Shown: positions 51,326-61,140 of the stretch, in pieces
How the letters are laid out: each line of letters opens with the position of its first letter
Numbering within the stretch: the first letter of the stretch is position 1
Assembly: GCA_016719015.1 (NCBI GenBank)
Contig: JADKAZ010000001.1
Span: forward strand, 744,001 to 808,000
Direction of reading: 5' to 3'
DNA: 64,000 bases
Source: Chitinophagaceae bacterium
GTDB lineage: Bacteria > Bacteroidota > Bacteroidia > Chitinophagales > Chitinophagaceae
Program-made: the position numbers and the translations under genes
The notes under the pieces: generated by a model
What the model saw: only the letters and a program-made list of their open reading frames with translations
Databases searched by the model: none
Told to the model about the DNA's origin: nothing

Positions 51326-53371
51326 ATGAACAAACCAATCATCAACCAACTGCTTATGAACAGCAATGCTCCAAAATTTAGAAAATGTATACTTAGTTTT
51401 TTTCTTCCCTTTGTTTTACTTAACTCCGGAAAATCACAGCCACCAAAAGTGAATGAAGTTGATAGTATTTTCAATATTATTAAATCGGGAAAAGATACAG
51501 CTGCTATATCAGCCTATGCCGGGCTCAGCAACCTGTACTATTTTAAAGGGCAACAGGATTCTGCTATTTATTATAGCAACCTGGGAATTACATTATCTAA
51601 AGCAAACAAAAATTATCAGTTAACCCGCCTGTTATTGGGTGCAGCAAGATGCTATTATATGAAAAGCATCAACGATTCTGCTTTGCTCTTATTGGCTGAA
51701 GTAAAACCGTTCCTGGAAAAAGAAAACACGGCAAACAAGCTGATGTATAATAATGTTCTTGCTTCTGTTTATCTCGACCAGTCCCGAACCGATGAAGCCC
51801 TGCAATTGTTCATCCACTCTGCAAACATTCTGGAACAACCCGAAAACCAGCATCTGAAACATAAATTATTTGGTGCCTACACAAACATCGGGCAAACTTT
51901 CCTTCGGGAAAAAGAATACAGCAAGGCAGAAGAATACCTGGACAAAGCGATGAAGATGCAGGAATATGCCGAAAACAAATCACAACTCATCCAGATTTAT
52001 CATAAGTATTTTATTATCTACAGCAGTACAAACCAGTTAGATAAAGCAAAAGTTGTAATGGATAGTGCCATGGCAATAAGCAACGTTGTAAATAATCTTG
52101 AACTGAAGCAGGCTGTTTATGTAAACTTTGGTCGGTTGTATGAACTTCGCTCCGAATATCAAAAAGCAAAAGATTATTACCTGATTGGCTTAAAACTTAC
52201 CGATACTATTAACAACAATAGTTATCGCTCCCGCATATTGAACAATTTAAGCAGTGTAAGCAATTCGTTAAACCAAATGGCAGATGCTGAAAAATTTGCT
52301 GTGGAAGCGCTGAGATTTGCAAAAGAAATAAACAGCTTTGAAGATCTGAATTATGCTTATGGCAACCTGAAGCTGGCCGAAATACATAAAGGAAATTATA
52401 AACAGGCACTTGCATTTGCCCAATTGGAGTTTGCCTATGCCGATAGCCTGAGCAGTACAGCCAGTAAAGAAAATGTTCGCCAGCTGGAAGCCAAATACCA
52501 AACGGAGAAAAAAGAAAAAGAAATTGCCGACCTTACTCTTATAAAAACAGCAAATGAACTAGCCCTGGTAAAGCGAAACAGGCTAATGTTGATAGGTGGA
52601 CTGGCAGCTGTTTCCTTATTACTGGTGCTGGGGTTACTCTATAGAAACAGCAAACAAAAAAACCTGATTGCCCAAAAAGAAAATAACTACCAACAAGAGC
52701 AAATTAAATTTCTTGAACGACAACAACAGGTTGTTTCGTTACAAAGCATGGTGAACGGGCAGGAAACAGAACGAACAAGGATAGCCAAGGACCTGCATGA
52801 CGGATTAGGTGGCTTATTCTCCACCATCAAAATGCTGTTCAGCACCTTACAACATGAAAAATCCGATCTTAAATCAGAGCCTCTTTTTCAAAAAAGTTAT
52901 GATATGGTGAATACAGCTTCTGAAGAAGTTCGTCGCATTGCACACAACATGATGCCGGAAGTCTTAATAAAACTCGGACTGGTGCAGGCTGTGCAGGACC
53001 ATTGCAATAGCATCAATGCCGGTAAACTGCTCGAAGTATCTATGCAGATGTATGGAATGGATAAAAGGCTGAATGCTTCCACTGAAATTATGCTGTTCCG
53101 CATCATCCAGGAATTGCTGAACAATATCATTAAACATGCCCATGCTTCTGAAGCCATCATACAGTTTAACCGGGATGGCAACAGGCTGAGTGTAACCATA
53201 GAAGACAATGGCCGGGGTTTTAACCTGCAACAAACAGATAATAAAACACATGCCGGTCTCAGCTCGGTGGAAAGCAGGGTGGCATATCTCAATGGAAAAC
53301 TATCTATTGATTCGCAAAAAGAAGTGGGCACAACCGTGATGATGGATTTCCTGATCAATGAAGAGAGATGA
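51326..53371 (+). CDS. Histidine kinase with TPR sensor region
   Basis: 681 residues: a signal-like N-terminus (FRKCILSFFLPFVLLNSGKSQ), about 350 residues of TPR-like helical repeats (YFKGQQDSAIYYSNLGITLSK, AEEYLDKAMKMQ), one membrane helix (LMLIGGLAAVSLLLVLGLLY), a DHp helix of HisKA_3 type with H491 (ERTRIAKDLHDGLGG) and a C-terminal ATPase ending with VTIEDNGRGFNLQQ. It would autophosphorylate and pass phosphate to a LuxR-type regulator; the adjacent gene encodes one 45 bases downstream. The signal sensed is unknown. Confidence 0.9.
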   Translation: MNKPIINQLLMNSNAPKFRKCILSFFLPFVLLNSGKSQPPKVNEVDSIFNIIKSGKDTAAISAYAGLSNLYYFKGQQDSAIYYSNLGITLSKANKNYQLTRLLLGAARCYYMKSINDSALLLLAEVKPFLEKENTANKLMYNNVLASVYLDQSRTDEALQLFIHSANILEQPENQHLKHKLFGAYTNIGQTFLREKEYSKAEEYLDKAMKMQEYAENKSQLIQIYHKYFIIYSSTNQLDKAKVVMDSAMAISNVVNNLELKQAVYVNFGRLYELRSEYQKAKDYYLIGLKLTDTINNNSYRSRILNNLSSVSNSLNQMADAEKFAVEALRFAKEINSFEDLNYAYGNLKLAEIHKGNYKQALAFAQLEFAYADSLSSTASKENVRQLEAKYQTEKKEKEIADLTLIKTANELALVKRNRLMLIGGLAAVSLLLVLGLLYRNSKQKNLIAQKENNYQQEQIKFLERQQQVVSLQSMVNGQETERTRIAKDLHDGLGGLFSTIKMLFSTLQHEKSDLKSEPLFQKSYDMVNTASEEVRRIAHNMMPEVLIKLGLVQAVQDHCNSINAGKLLEVSMQMYGMDKRLNASTEIMLFRIIQELLNNIIKHAHASEAIIQFNRDGNRLSVTIEDNGRGFNLQQTDNKTHAGLSSVESRVAYLNGKLSIDSQKEVGTTVMMDFLINEER

Positions 53372-53416
53372 TATATTACGGCTAACCTTTTGTAAATTTA
53401 TTTTTTCTATGAAACT

Positions 53417-54049
53417 ATGATTACAATACTGATAATAGATGATCATCCGCTGGTAGGTGATGGTATAGCTATGATGCTGCGGGAAGTGGAAACACTAACT
53501 ATAACAGAAGTGTGTAAAACAGGGAAAGATGCTATGGAGTCTTTATCTAAAAGCACTCCTGATATTATTCTGCTTGACATCAGCCTGCCAGATATAGATG
53601 GACTTGAGCTCTGCTCATTAATCCGGAAAAAAAATAAACATTCAAAAATAATAGGGCTTACTTCTACCAATGAAGCAGGAATTATCACACAGTTGCTGGC
53701 AAAGGGAGGCAATGGCTACCTGTTGAAAAATATGGAACGTTCCGAATTGCTGATGGCTATTGATGAAGTATTGAATGGTAAAATATTCCTGAGCAAAGCA
53801 GCTAACCAGAAAATACTGGAACAGTTTAACTCCGTAAACGATGCAGTGAAAAATACTCCGTTGCTGACAAGGCGGGAAAAAGAAGTTTTGAAACTGCTAT
53901 ACGAAGGTCTGACGGGTCCGCAGATTGCTGAAAAATTATTTCTCAGTCACTATACCATAGAATCTCATCGAAAAAACCTGATGCAAAAGCTGAATGTAAA
54001 TTCTGTTCAGCAATTACTGAAAGTGGCCGGAGAGAATAAATTGATATAG
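53417..54049 (+). CDS. LuxR-type (NarL family) response regulator
   Basis: 210 residues: an N-terminal receiver with D54 in DIILLDISLPDIDG and GLTSTNE, and a C-terminal LuxR helix-turn-helix (LTRREKEVLKLLYEGLTGPQIAEKLFLSHYTIESHRKNLMQKL). It is the partner of the TPR kinase immediately before it. Targets are unknown; the neighbouring GIGT-module genes on the minus strand are natural candidates. Confidence 0.93.
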   Translation: MITILIIDDHPLVGDGIAMMLREVETLTITEVCKTGKDAMESLSKSTPDIILLDISLPDIDGLELCSLIRKKNKHSKIIGLTSTNEAGIITQLLAKGGNGYLLKNMERSELLMAIDEVLNGKIFLSKAANQKILEQFNSVNDAVKNTPLLTRREKEVLKLLYEGLTGPQIAEKLFLSHYTIESHRKNLMQKLNVNSVQQLLKVAGENKLI

Positions 54050-54120
54050 TACTTTTAGAAATAAGCCCGGCTTTCTTCTTATATCTCATGTAGTAAATAG
54101 TTTCGTTTGGCAACACGGCT

Positions 54121-55146
54121 TTAAAATTTATCGGCAGCCACCACTTTATCTACTGGCCCGGTAATATTTATGGATGTCCATTGGCTGCCTACGAGGAGAT
54201 CATACTTTAACACCCGTAATTTGTCATTTGCCTGAACAACAATATGGTTCTTTTGTCCATTATCATACACATTTGTAACAGGATTTGCCAATGTGTTTGT
54301 AAGAACTTGCATACCATCAATAGTAAGCGGTACAAATGAATACAGATTAGTGGTTGTATGAATAATCGCCACATCTGCATTTGCATAAATGGTGGCTTTG
54401 CTTCCCGAAATTGGGACGGATAGCAAATCGTTACCATCTGTATAAAATGCTGATGTACCCGCAGTAAAAATTATACGTTTTCCTAACACCCTCAGGTTGG
54501 CAGCTGTTGATGGTAAAGTTGTGGTAGACCAGGTGGCTCCCGAAAGCCTGAACCTATATGCGGTATTCCCTTTTAGAAGTACTGCTGTCCCAAAAGCATC
54601 TGTTGTTATTCCCATATCCGCTATCGTACCACTTGTAAGTGCCTGGGAGCTGATTTGAACAAACCCACTGTTGTCTTCATAGATGGCATGTACATTTGTC
54701 TGTGTAACAAAAACAATGACTTTATCAGTACTACAGAAACCCTGTAATGGGCCAGTGATAGGAAAAGTGGTCCATTGGTGCGTTGGTCCAGCAGTATAAT
54801 TAAGAACATGCACGGCCGTGGCTGTAAAAAAGGCAGTGAAGTTTACATTTGTATTAATAACAGGATCAACAACACCCCATTGTCCGTAGTTATCCCTGTT
54901 GGTTACAGTTTTACCGGTATGTAAGTCCTGCACCAACAGTCCATCTGCAGTCTCCGTTATTCGGCTTCGTTGAAACTCTGTTAGCCGGGGTATCAAAACT
55001 CCTTTTGTAGAAGATCGTATTTCCAGTATGGTAGAAGTATCCGGTTTGGATGTTCCAATTCCTACCTGGGCCCGCAAAATACTTTTACAAAGCAAGGCTG
55101 CAAAAAGTAAAACGGTTATCCGTGGATTAAGCTGTATGGCTTGCAT
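54121..55146 (-). CDS. Exported GIGT-module protein, unknown
   Basis: 341 residues with a signal-like N-terminus (ITVLLFAALLCKSILRAQ). VGIGTSKPDTSTILEIRSSTKGVLIPRLTEFQRSRI is the same module as in the proteins at 50298 and 55348. The rest is beta-rich with repeated short motifs (VLNYTAGPTHQWTTFPITG, VYDNGQKNHIVVQANDKLRVLKYD), suggesting a propeller or fibre. The function is not known. It is convergent with the response regulator gene and lies near the GIGT protein at 55348. Confidence 0.6.
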   Translation of the reverse strand: MQAIQLNPRITVLLFAALLCKSILRAQVGIGTSKPDTSTILEIRSSTKGVLIPRLTEFQRSRITETADGLLVQDLHTGKTVTNRDNYGQWGVVDPVINTNVNFTAFFTATAVHVLNYTAGPTHQWTTFPITGPLQGFCSTDKVIVFVTQTNVHAIYEDNSGFVQISSQALTSGTIADMGITTDAFGTAVLLKGNTAYRFRLSGATWSTTTLPSTAANLRVLGKRIIFTAGTSAFYTDGNDLLSVPISGSKATIYANADVAIIHTTTNLYSFVPLTIDGMQVLTNTLANPVTNVYDNGQKNHIVVQANDKLRVLKYDLLVGSQWTSINITGPVDKVVAADKF

Positions 55147-55347
55147 TACACTTTATTTTTATTGATAAATTCCAGTCACCGCTTTTATTACCGGCCAGGA
55201 AAAACAGGCAACTAAGCTGATGATTTAAAAAATAAAGTTGAGCATAAGGAAGTATAAAATTAATACCTGCAACAGTTGAATTTTACAGACAATAATTACC
55301 TGAATTCAGGGAGAAGAAAAATCAGGGCCGCTATTAAAAAAGAAAAA

Positions 55348-56331
55348 TCAATCCTCCAGGATCAGTCTGCCGATAGTGGTTACCGGGTAGGTATTCCAGC
55401 GCATAAAATTTAATCCTACGCCAAGATCACTCCCTACGGAGGCAGCATAAACAGCATCAGTAAAATAAAAATTATTAAAGAGAATTAAAATATGATTAAC
55501 CCCATTATCACCATCAACACCACCTACATCATCACTGGTACGCCACCTTCTGCTACCAGCATTTGTATAAAAAAGCGTAGTACTAATTGATGCGCTTTCA
55601 GTTATACCGGGCCCCCAGTTAGTCATAGTAATTGTCACCTTGCATCCATCATCATCTGCACATAAATCATCGACAACAGATTGTGGTATGGCAATAGATG
55701 ACCCTATCGGAATGGCCGAATTAATTTCCCAAATGTATCGTCTTGGATTGATATTAAAAGTGGTATAGGTACTGCTCCCGTTTATTGATTTAAGACCCAT
55801 ATCTCCGGAGAGTTCTATCCAATTTGCACTTTCGCTAAACCAGAACGAATTAGTCTCCGTATCATACACCATCAGGCCATTGGTAGCTGCTGTAATGCCA
55901 GTCCGTTGTGCTGTAGTCATCCTCGGCATTAACAAACCGGCAGTAGTTGAGTTGATTTGAAGTGCGGCAGTAGCATCAAGTGTGGCACTCCCAATAGCAA
56001 GCCTTCCGATACTATCCAGTATCATTTTTGTATCTGAGGTTAAAAAACTATTTCCATAAACCCAGCTAAAATTCCGGTTCTGGTTTAAACCAAGGAACCA
56101 GCTCTTAGCCCCCGTACCGCTACCCCCTGCATTTCGAAAACCCAGAGCCGCTTCGCCGGTAGATACATTAGTGTTCTCGATCAGTAAAGATTGGTCTGTA
56201 CCACTATTGCCACCGACCGTAGAAACAAAATGCAGTTTTGTTTGTGGTGTAGTAGTCCCTATACCAATATTTTGTGCTTGAGTGGTTATTACCAGTGTTA
56301 AAGAAAGAAAAGAAAATATAAAGAGTTTCAT
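55348..56331 (-). CDS. Exported GIGT-module protein, unknown
   Basis: 327 residues with a signal peptide (MKLFIFSFLSLTLVITTQAQ). It starts with NIGIGTTTPQTKLHF and later has GLLMPRMTTAQRTGITAATNGLMVYDTET, the module of the other two proteins, here in two parts around a glycine-rich region. The C-terminal 120 residues (VSYTTFNINPRRYIWEINSA-like strands) are beta-rich. No catalytic motif is seen. It is 218 bases after the lipoprotein at 56550 and may not share its operon. Confidence 0.6.
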   Translation of the reverse strand: MKLFIFSFLSLTLVITTQAQNIGIGTTTPQTKLHFVSTVGGNSGTDQSLLIENTNVSTGEAALGFRNAGGSGTGAKSWFLGLNQNRNFSWVYGNSFLTSDTKMILDSIGRLAIGSATLDATAALQINSTTAGLLMPRMTTAQRTGITAATNGLMVYDTETNSFWFSESANWIELSGDMGLKSINGSSTYTTFNINPRRYIWEINSAIPIGSSIAIPQSVVDDLCADDDGCKVTITMTNWGPGITESASISTTLFYTNAGSRRWRTSDDVGGVDGDNGVNHILILFNNFYFTDAVYAASVGSDLGVGLNFMRWNTYPVTTIGRLILED

Positions 56332-56549
56332 TTTTTTATTTTAAATAAAAATATAATTTAAGTTGGAAATGGTAAAGTAAAGTTTCTCCTATAGAGAATT
56401 GATTTAATACTTCTTGTTTAATAAACTTAAGGGGTGTCACATACGTCTAATTCAACACCTAATTTAAGAATAATGGTGTATGCGGTTACTAGTATACATA
56501 CAAAATTGTTGCCGCTACAACTTCAGCCATTTCTGTTCGCAATCTTGTA

Positions 56550-57290
56550 TTACCTTACCCGTTGAAATATTTTCTTATCGCTGCCTCCATTGTGTAACAA
56601 CAAGCCGCTTTTACTTACTGAATAAAGTGTATACCCATCATCTTTTGTAACAGGGTCAATAAAATAAAGTTTATCGTCATCTGTGTACCATTCTCCCTTA
56701 CCAGCATTAGCTTCATCACTATCCATCGACATACCTGATCCGGCACTCCTGCCGGTCCAGCTTAACATGGTGCCATCTTCTTTAAGCTCCATAAAATATT
56801 CAGTGGAGAAGGACATATCTCCGCCACCCAACATTTCAGTATTTTTCCAAACACCGACCAGATCCGGATTTCGTTCTTTGGATGAACTTCCGGATTTAGC
56901 CCCCTGATCAGAAGCATCTGTTGATGAGGAAGGAGAATGCTCTTTTCGGTACATGATCAACTCAACCGCCTGGCTATTATCTTCATCTGAAGTACAAGTA
57001 AGTCGAAGTTCATCACCATCAAGACTGCCAGTATAATTATACAACTGGCCCGTTTCTTCGTCTTTCAGTGTGCCGGTAGTAGAAAGGCCATCAATAGTTC
57101 CATTGATGGTGGCTACTTTATCATTTAAAGTCACTTCACCTCTTAGACGGTTACCATCAACCCTTAAATCAGCTACAGAAGATATGCCGGCATGATTGCC
57201 TTTATAGCTGCCTTCAAAAACATTTTCAGCATTTTGATTGCTCTTACACATACTAAATGAAAATAAAAAAAGAAATAAAATATTTTTCAT
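56550..57290 (-). CDS. Lipoprotein of unknown function
   Basis: 246 residues with a short signal (MKNILFLFLFSFSMC, lipobox SMC). Two beta domains are seen: FEGSYKGNHAGISSVADLRVDGNRLRGEVTLNDK, repeated strands up to residue 112, a serine-rich linker, and a second domain starting LVGVWKNTEMLGGGDMSFS with a lipocalin/META-like look (ELKEDGTMLSWTGR). Function is unknown. It is 23 bases after the astacin gene and likely co-transcribed with it. Confidence 0.6.
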   Translation of the reverse strand: MKNILFLFLFSFSMCKSNQNAENVFEGSYKGNHAGISSVADLRVDGNRLRGEVTLNDKVATINGTIDGLSTTGTLKDEETGQLYNYTGSLDGDELRLTCTSDEDNSQAVELIMYRKEHSPSSSTDASDQGAKSGSSSKERNPDLVGVWKNTEMLGGGDMSFSTEYFMELKEDGTMLSWTGRSAGSGMSMDSDEANAGKGEWYTDDDKLYFIDPVTKDDGYTLYSVSKSGLLLHNGGSDKKIFQRVR

Positions 57291-57313
57291 TTAAAACCAT
57301 TTAAGGATAAATA

Positions 57314-59056
57314 CTATTGGGCTGGCCTGGCTACAATATTGCTGTTATTAACAACTATAGCTGCGCATTTCCCACTTCCTTTAACATCAGCAAAGAAGAT
57401 TCCCTTATCGGCCAGGTATGGAATAGAGGTACCCGTTTCATTGGGCAAGAAAGCATTACCGGTAGAGCGACGTACGGTTACACCCCCGGCATTTACAACA
57501 ATCGCATCAGCTCTACCATCACCTGTTACGTCAGCAAAAAAAGTTCCTACGGAGCCATAGTATGGGTTTGAAGTCCAGGTTTCATTCGGGGCGAAAGCAC
57601 TCCCGGTTGAGCGGCGTACGGTTACCCCCCCGTCATTTACAACAATTGCATCGGCTTTACCATCTCCTGTTACATCAGCAAAAAAAGTTCCCCGGCTACC
57701 AAAATATCCAATCGATGTCCAGATCTCACCAGCCAGAAAAGATGAACCATTAGAACGGAAAACTTTTACCCCTGTTGTTTCAACCATGATGGCATCTGCT
57801 TTACCATCGCCAGTTACATCAGCAAAAAAAGTACCTTTGGTAGCTCCCAGAAAACTATTACTCCAGGTTTCAGCTGAGGTAAATGATGCGCCATTAGAAC
57901 GTCTGACCACCGTTCCGTTAATATTAAGAGCAATTACATCGGCTTTCCCATCTCCTGTTACATCGGCAAAAAAAGTACCTTTTTTGCCAACAAAATCGTT
58001 ATTAGTCCAACTTTCGTTAGGGTTAAAAGAGACGCCATTGGAACGACGTACTGTTATTCCGGATTGACTATTGCTAACAATTGCATCAGCTTTCCCATCT
58101 CCTGTTACGTCAGCAAAGAAATTTCCACGGGATCCCCAATAAGGCCCGGTAGTCCAATTTTCATTGTCTTTAAAAAGATCATTAAATAAAGGAAGCATTA
58201 ACCTTTCAGAAGGCCTGTTGGGATACATTTGATTTAAAGCACTAATATCACCGGTGCTAAGTGTATTGTTCCCCAAATTTTTATTGGAGGGGTCGGAACG
58301 GCGTTCTATAGTTTGCAGGCTGGCTCTATTTACTACGATTCCGAAGGCATTGAATTGGTAATGCATAATCGATCTGAAATCGTAAGGCCCTATCTTTTTT
58401 ACAAAAAATGAATGTTTTTGAAAGTTGTGTAGTTTATCGGGTTCAGACCTGTCTATATTAGCTTCAATGATTCTTACAAATTCATCCCTGTCATCTCTTG
58501 ACTGCTCATGGTAAAGCCCCAGGCTATGAAGTGTTTCATGTTTTATTATGTCACTGGCAAGGCTGGAAAGCTGTATTTCCTGCCTATTACCTCTTTTTCC
58601 AATTGGTGAACTACCCCCGCTAAAACCAAGTTCAGCAACAGTCATCTTTTTATAAAAAATATAATCGGGTTCGGCACCGTGCAACTTAAAAATAAGATTG
58701 GTTGGTGTCATGATTTCGTTAAGTGCAGTAATGATCTGATTTCTTTCTGATAACTGAAAACTGTTATCAAATTCTATCGGTACTATGCCATTGGGCCATC
58801 TTGTTTGTGCAATAAAATTATCATCGATTGCAAGAGCAAAAGCCAGGTTTTGGTACCGGTTCAATTCGGTGGTATCGCCGAGGTAAATATCGCCATCCAA
58901 ATACACATTTTTACCAAATATTGTACATCGAAAAATACTGTCTTTGAGTTCCCAGAGCGGTACTTTACGATAGGTTTTCGTATGCTGTTGAGCATTTACT
59001 GAAAACGAAAATAAAATAATAGCGATGAGAGAAAGCCAGAAATGTAATTTTTTCAT
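57314..59056 (-). CDS. Astacin-like (M12A) secreted protease with FG-GAP/VCBS repeats
   Basis: 580 residues with a signal peptide (ending SVNAQ). The astacin motif is HETLHSLGLYHEQSRDDRD, zinc ligands H173, H177 and H183 with E174 as base, and a Met-turn SIMHY at 229-233. Between the signal and protease lies a pro-like region (WPNGIVPIEF is the usual astacin start). The C-terminal 290 residues are six about 48-residue repeats with FFADVTGDGKADA, an FG-GAP/VCBS calcium-binding pattern that folds as a propeller. Astacins cut proteins; the propeller may bind a surface. It lies in the minus-strand group 61980-56550. Confidence 0.87.
   Translation of the reverse strand: MKKLHFWLSLIAIILFSFSVNAQQHTKTYRKVPLWELKDSIFRCTIFGKNVYLDGDIYLGDTTELNRYQNLAFALAIDDNFIAQTRWPNGIVPIEFDNSFQLSERNQIITALNEIMTPTNLIFKLHGAEPDYIFYKKMTVAELGFSGGSSPIGKRGNRQEIQLSSLASDIIKHETLHSLGLYHEQSRDDRDEFVRIIEANIDRSEPDKLHNFQKHSFFVKKIGPYDFRSIMHYQFNAFGIVVNRASLQTIERRSDPSNKNLGNNTLSTGDISALNQMYPNRPSERLMLPLFNDLFKDNENWTTGPYWGSRGNFFADVTGDGKADAIVSNSQSGITVRRSNGVSFNPNESWTNNDFVGKKGTFFADVTGDGKADVIALNINGTVVRRSNGASFTSAETWSNSFLGATKGTFFADVTGDGKADAIMVETTGVKVFRSNGSSFLAGEIWTSIGYFGSRGTFFADVTGDGKADAIVVNDGGVTVRRSTGSAFAPNETWTSNPYYGSVGTFFADVTGDGRADAIVVNAGGVTVRRSTGNAFLPNETGTSIPYLADKGIFFADVKGSGKCAAIVVNNSNIVARPAQ
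57350..58180 (-). repeat. Six tandem coding repeats (about 144 bp) in the astacin gene
   Basis: The FFADVTGDGKADA-type unit recurs with spacing near 144 bases, with GTFFADVTGDG as the conserved core and lower similarity between copies. The last copy (FFADVKGSGKCAA) has diverged most. Near-identical DNA repeats could allow copy-number change. Confidence 0.75.
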
Positions 59057-59096
59057 ACTGTTTGCTTTAAAAGATAAAATGAGATAACCAGTGTGT

Positions 59097-61107
59097 TTAT
59101 TGAGTCAGGAAAAAATCATAATATTTTATTGATTCGGATTGATTTGATTGCCTGAGTTGGAGTTGAAATTTCAACGAATTGGCGCCACCGCCAAAAACCG
59201 AAACATTACCGACTCCAGGAATATTTCGAACAACCGGAGTGCCCGGGGCCATTTCTATGCGAAACACATGTGTGTTTTGGTCGCTTGAAACAACCTTGTA
59301 TGTAAAGCCATTAATCAAATGAGATGGCACATTCCAGAAAAATGAAATACCCTTTGCTTCAGCAGGTGCAACAAAATCAAACCCTCTTATCGTAATATCA
59401 GTATTGACTGGAACAGAATTAGTATGTGAAATTGAAGTAATTCTTGGCTCAGGTACTATTATTATTTTTTGAGGAATCCTTATTGTTCGCCCCCCGTTTG
59501 AAATTTCGATATGCCCTGAGTTGGCACTATAGGGTATAGCAACCTGTAATTTTTGATTACCATCTTTATCTGTTGTTCTACTAACCCCGTCTACCGTTTC
59601 CCCCAAAAGATAACTGGCTAATACCGTTTTATTTAATTTTACCACAGCGCCTTTAAATCCTTTGCCTATTATGTTGATAGTGGAGGGATGAAGCCCAGGC
59701 TTGACCAGAACAAAATTCGTACTATCCGATTGTCCTTCAATTTTAATAAAATGCAATGGTGGAATCGGTGGTTCCAGTGTTGGAGGCAGTGGTGCCCATT
59801 TTAAATGCAGGTTAGGCGATATGACCTGTTGAAGACCATCAACAGTTACAAATTTTAATTTCCATGTGCATTTATCCTTTCTCGAAGAAGGATAAAAATG
59901 AAAAAAGTATCCATCTTCAACATTATTTCCGTATTGATATTTTGCATTAATAGAATCAACCGCCTGGAATGCGTCATTTACAATAAATGTGATTTTTGTA
60001 CCATCACCATTTATTCTATATGAACTTTTTTCAATTCCTATTAACTTGGGTCCTAAAGTTTTATAAGATCGTATTTTTTTTAGCCTCTCCGCATTAGTAC
60101 CCTTGAATGAACTATTGTCAGAATTACCATCTTTCCATTCTTTTAAATGCCTGTCTGTTAGCTACTACTACATTCGTAAATGGCATATCTGCCCCAGGTT
60201 CCAGAAGTATATAATCAAATAGAGTATTTTCAGACGAAAAACTGTTAGATGGAGTAATATTACGGAAGTCTAATGTTGTTAAGGAGTCAATTTTTTGCAA
60301 AGTGTGTTTTTTGAATTCAACAAAATCCAAGCTGGTGCCAGTAACTGTTACTTCAGTACCAATTGTTATATTGTCAGGCTGAACACCAGTAATTATTGGC
60401 TGACCAATTGGTCTGAAATTATTCTCCAGTGTAACTGTATTAGATGGCTGTCCATGCCCGATCTTAAGCGGACCAGATTGTGTTCCGCTTATTTTTGCAA
60501 CAACCTGGCCTTCTGTGGCAGAAAGAATTTCCAAAGGATTTGTACCGATAAAGACTTGCACAGCTTCCGGTTTAATATCCCTACCAGTAAAAGTGATGGT
60601 GCCACCAAAAACAGTTCCTTTTTCAGTAGGATAGTAGTTAAGTATATTTGGAATGGATGGAATCGAATTGACTGTAAAAACGGGCCCTACACCCAGCTTG
60701 CCGCCACCAGCACTCACCACCACTGCATAGTTCCCTTGCGCCAGCGTAGTGGGTACATCCCAATAACATACACCATAGGCATCTGTACGGCTTTTAATAA
60801 CAAACACCCGGCTAATGCTATCAAGTGGAACAAGATTACCCATGCGGCTCATTTTGGCCAGTAAGTCGCTTCTTTGTGCCTGCGTAACCAACAGTACATT
60901 TACCAGCGAACCAAAACGAATATCGCTGTTACAGGTCCAGTTACATGTGATAAGACTGCCGGGATAGACTTCTGTTGTAGCGCCGGGTGATGTAACGGTT
61001 ATGGATGTTTGCGGAATCAATTCAACTGCTGTCAATACTTGTTGCTGTGCTTTTATAAAATGCTGGCACAGCAGAAAAACGGAAATGCTGAATAATATTT
61101 TTTTCAT
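59097..61107 (-). pseudogene. IPT/TIG-domain exported protein, interrupted at a T4/A4 run
   Basis: The frame from the ATG at 61107 stops at 60124, yet the downstream frame is open from 60161 to a stop at 59097 with no usable start codon. Removing one base of the run at 60141-60144 joins both into a 669-residue protein: signal peptide (MKKILFSISVFLLCQHFIKAQ), a beta domain (CNWTCNSDIRFGSLVNVLLV), then IPT/TIG-like units (IITGVQPDNITIGTEVTVTGTSLDF; ITSISHTNSVPVNTDITIRGFDF). Proline-rich text lies near residue 440. Function is unknown. It is between the astacin gene and the tail-tube-like gene. Confidence 0.65.
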
Positions 61108-61140
61108 ATGCCTTGATTTAAAATGAATAGTTTTTGGAAT

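Noticed and set aside
59097..59756. A separate 219-residue gene starting at a TTG at 59756
   Set aside because: The frame stays open upstream to 60161 with no usable start codon, and joins the preceding frame by one base, so it is the 3' half of one gene.
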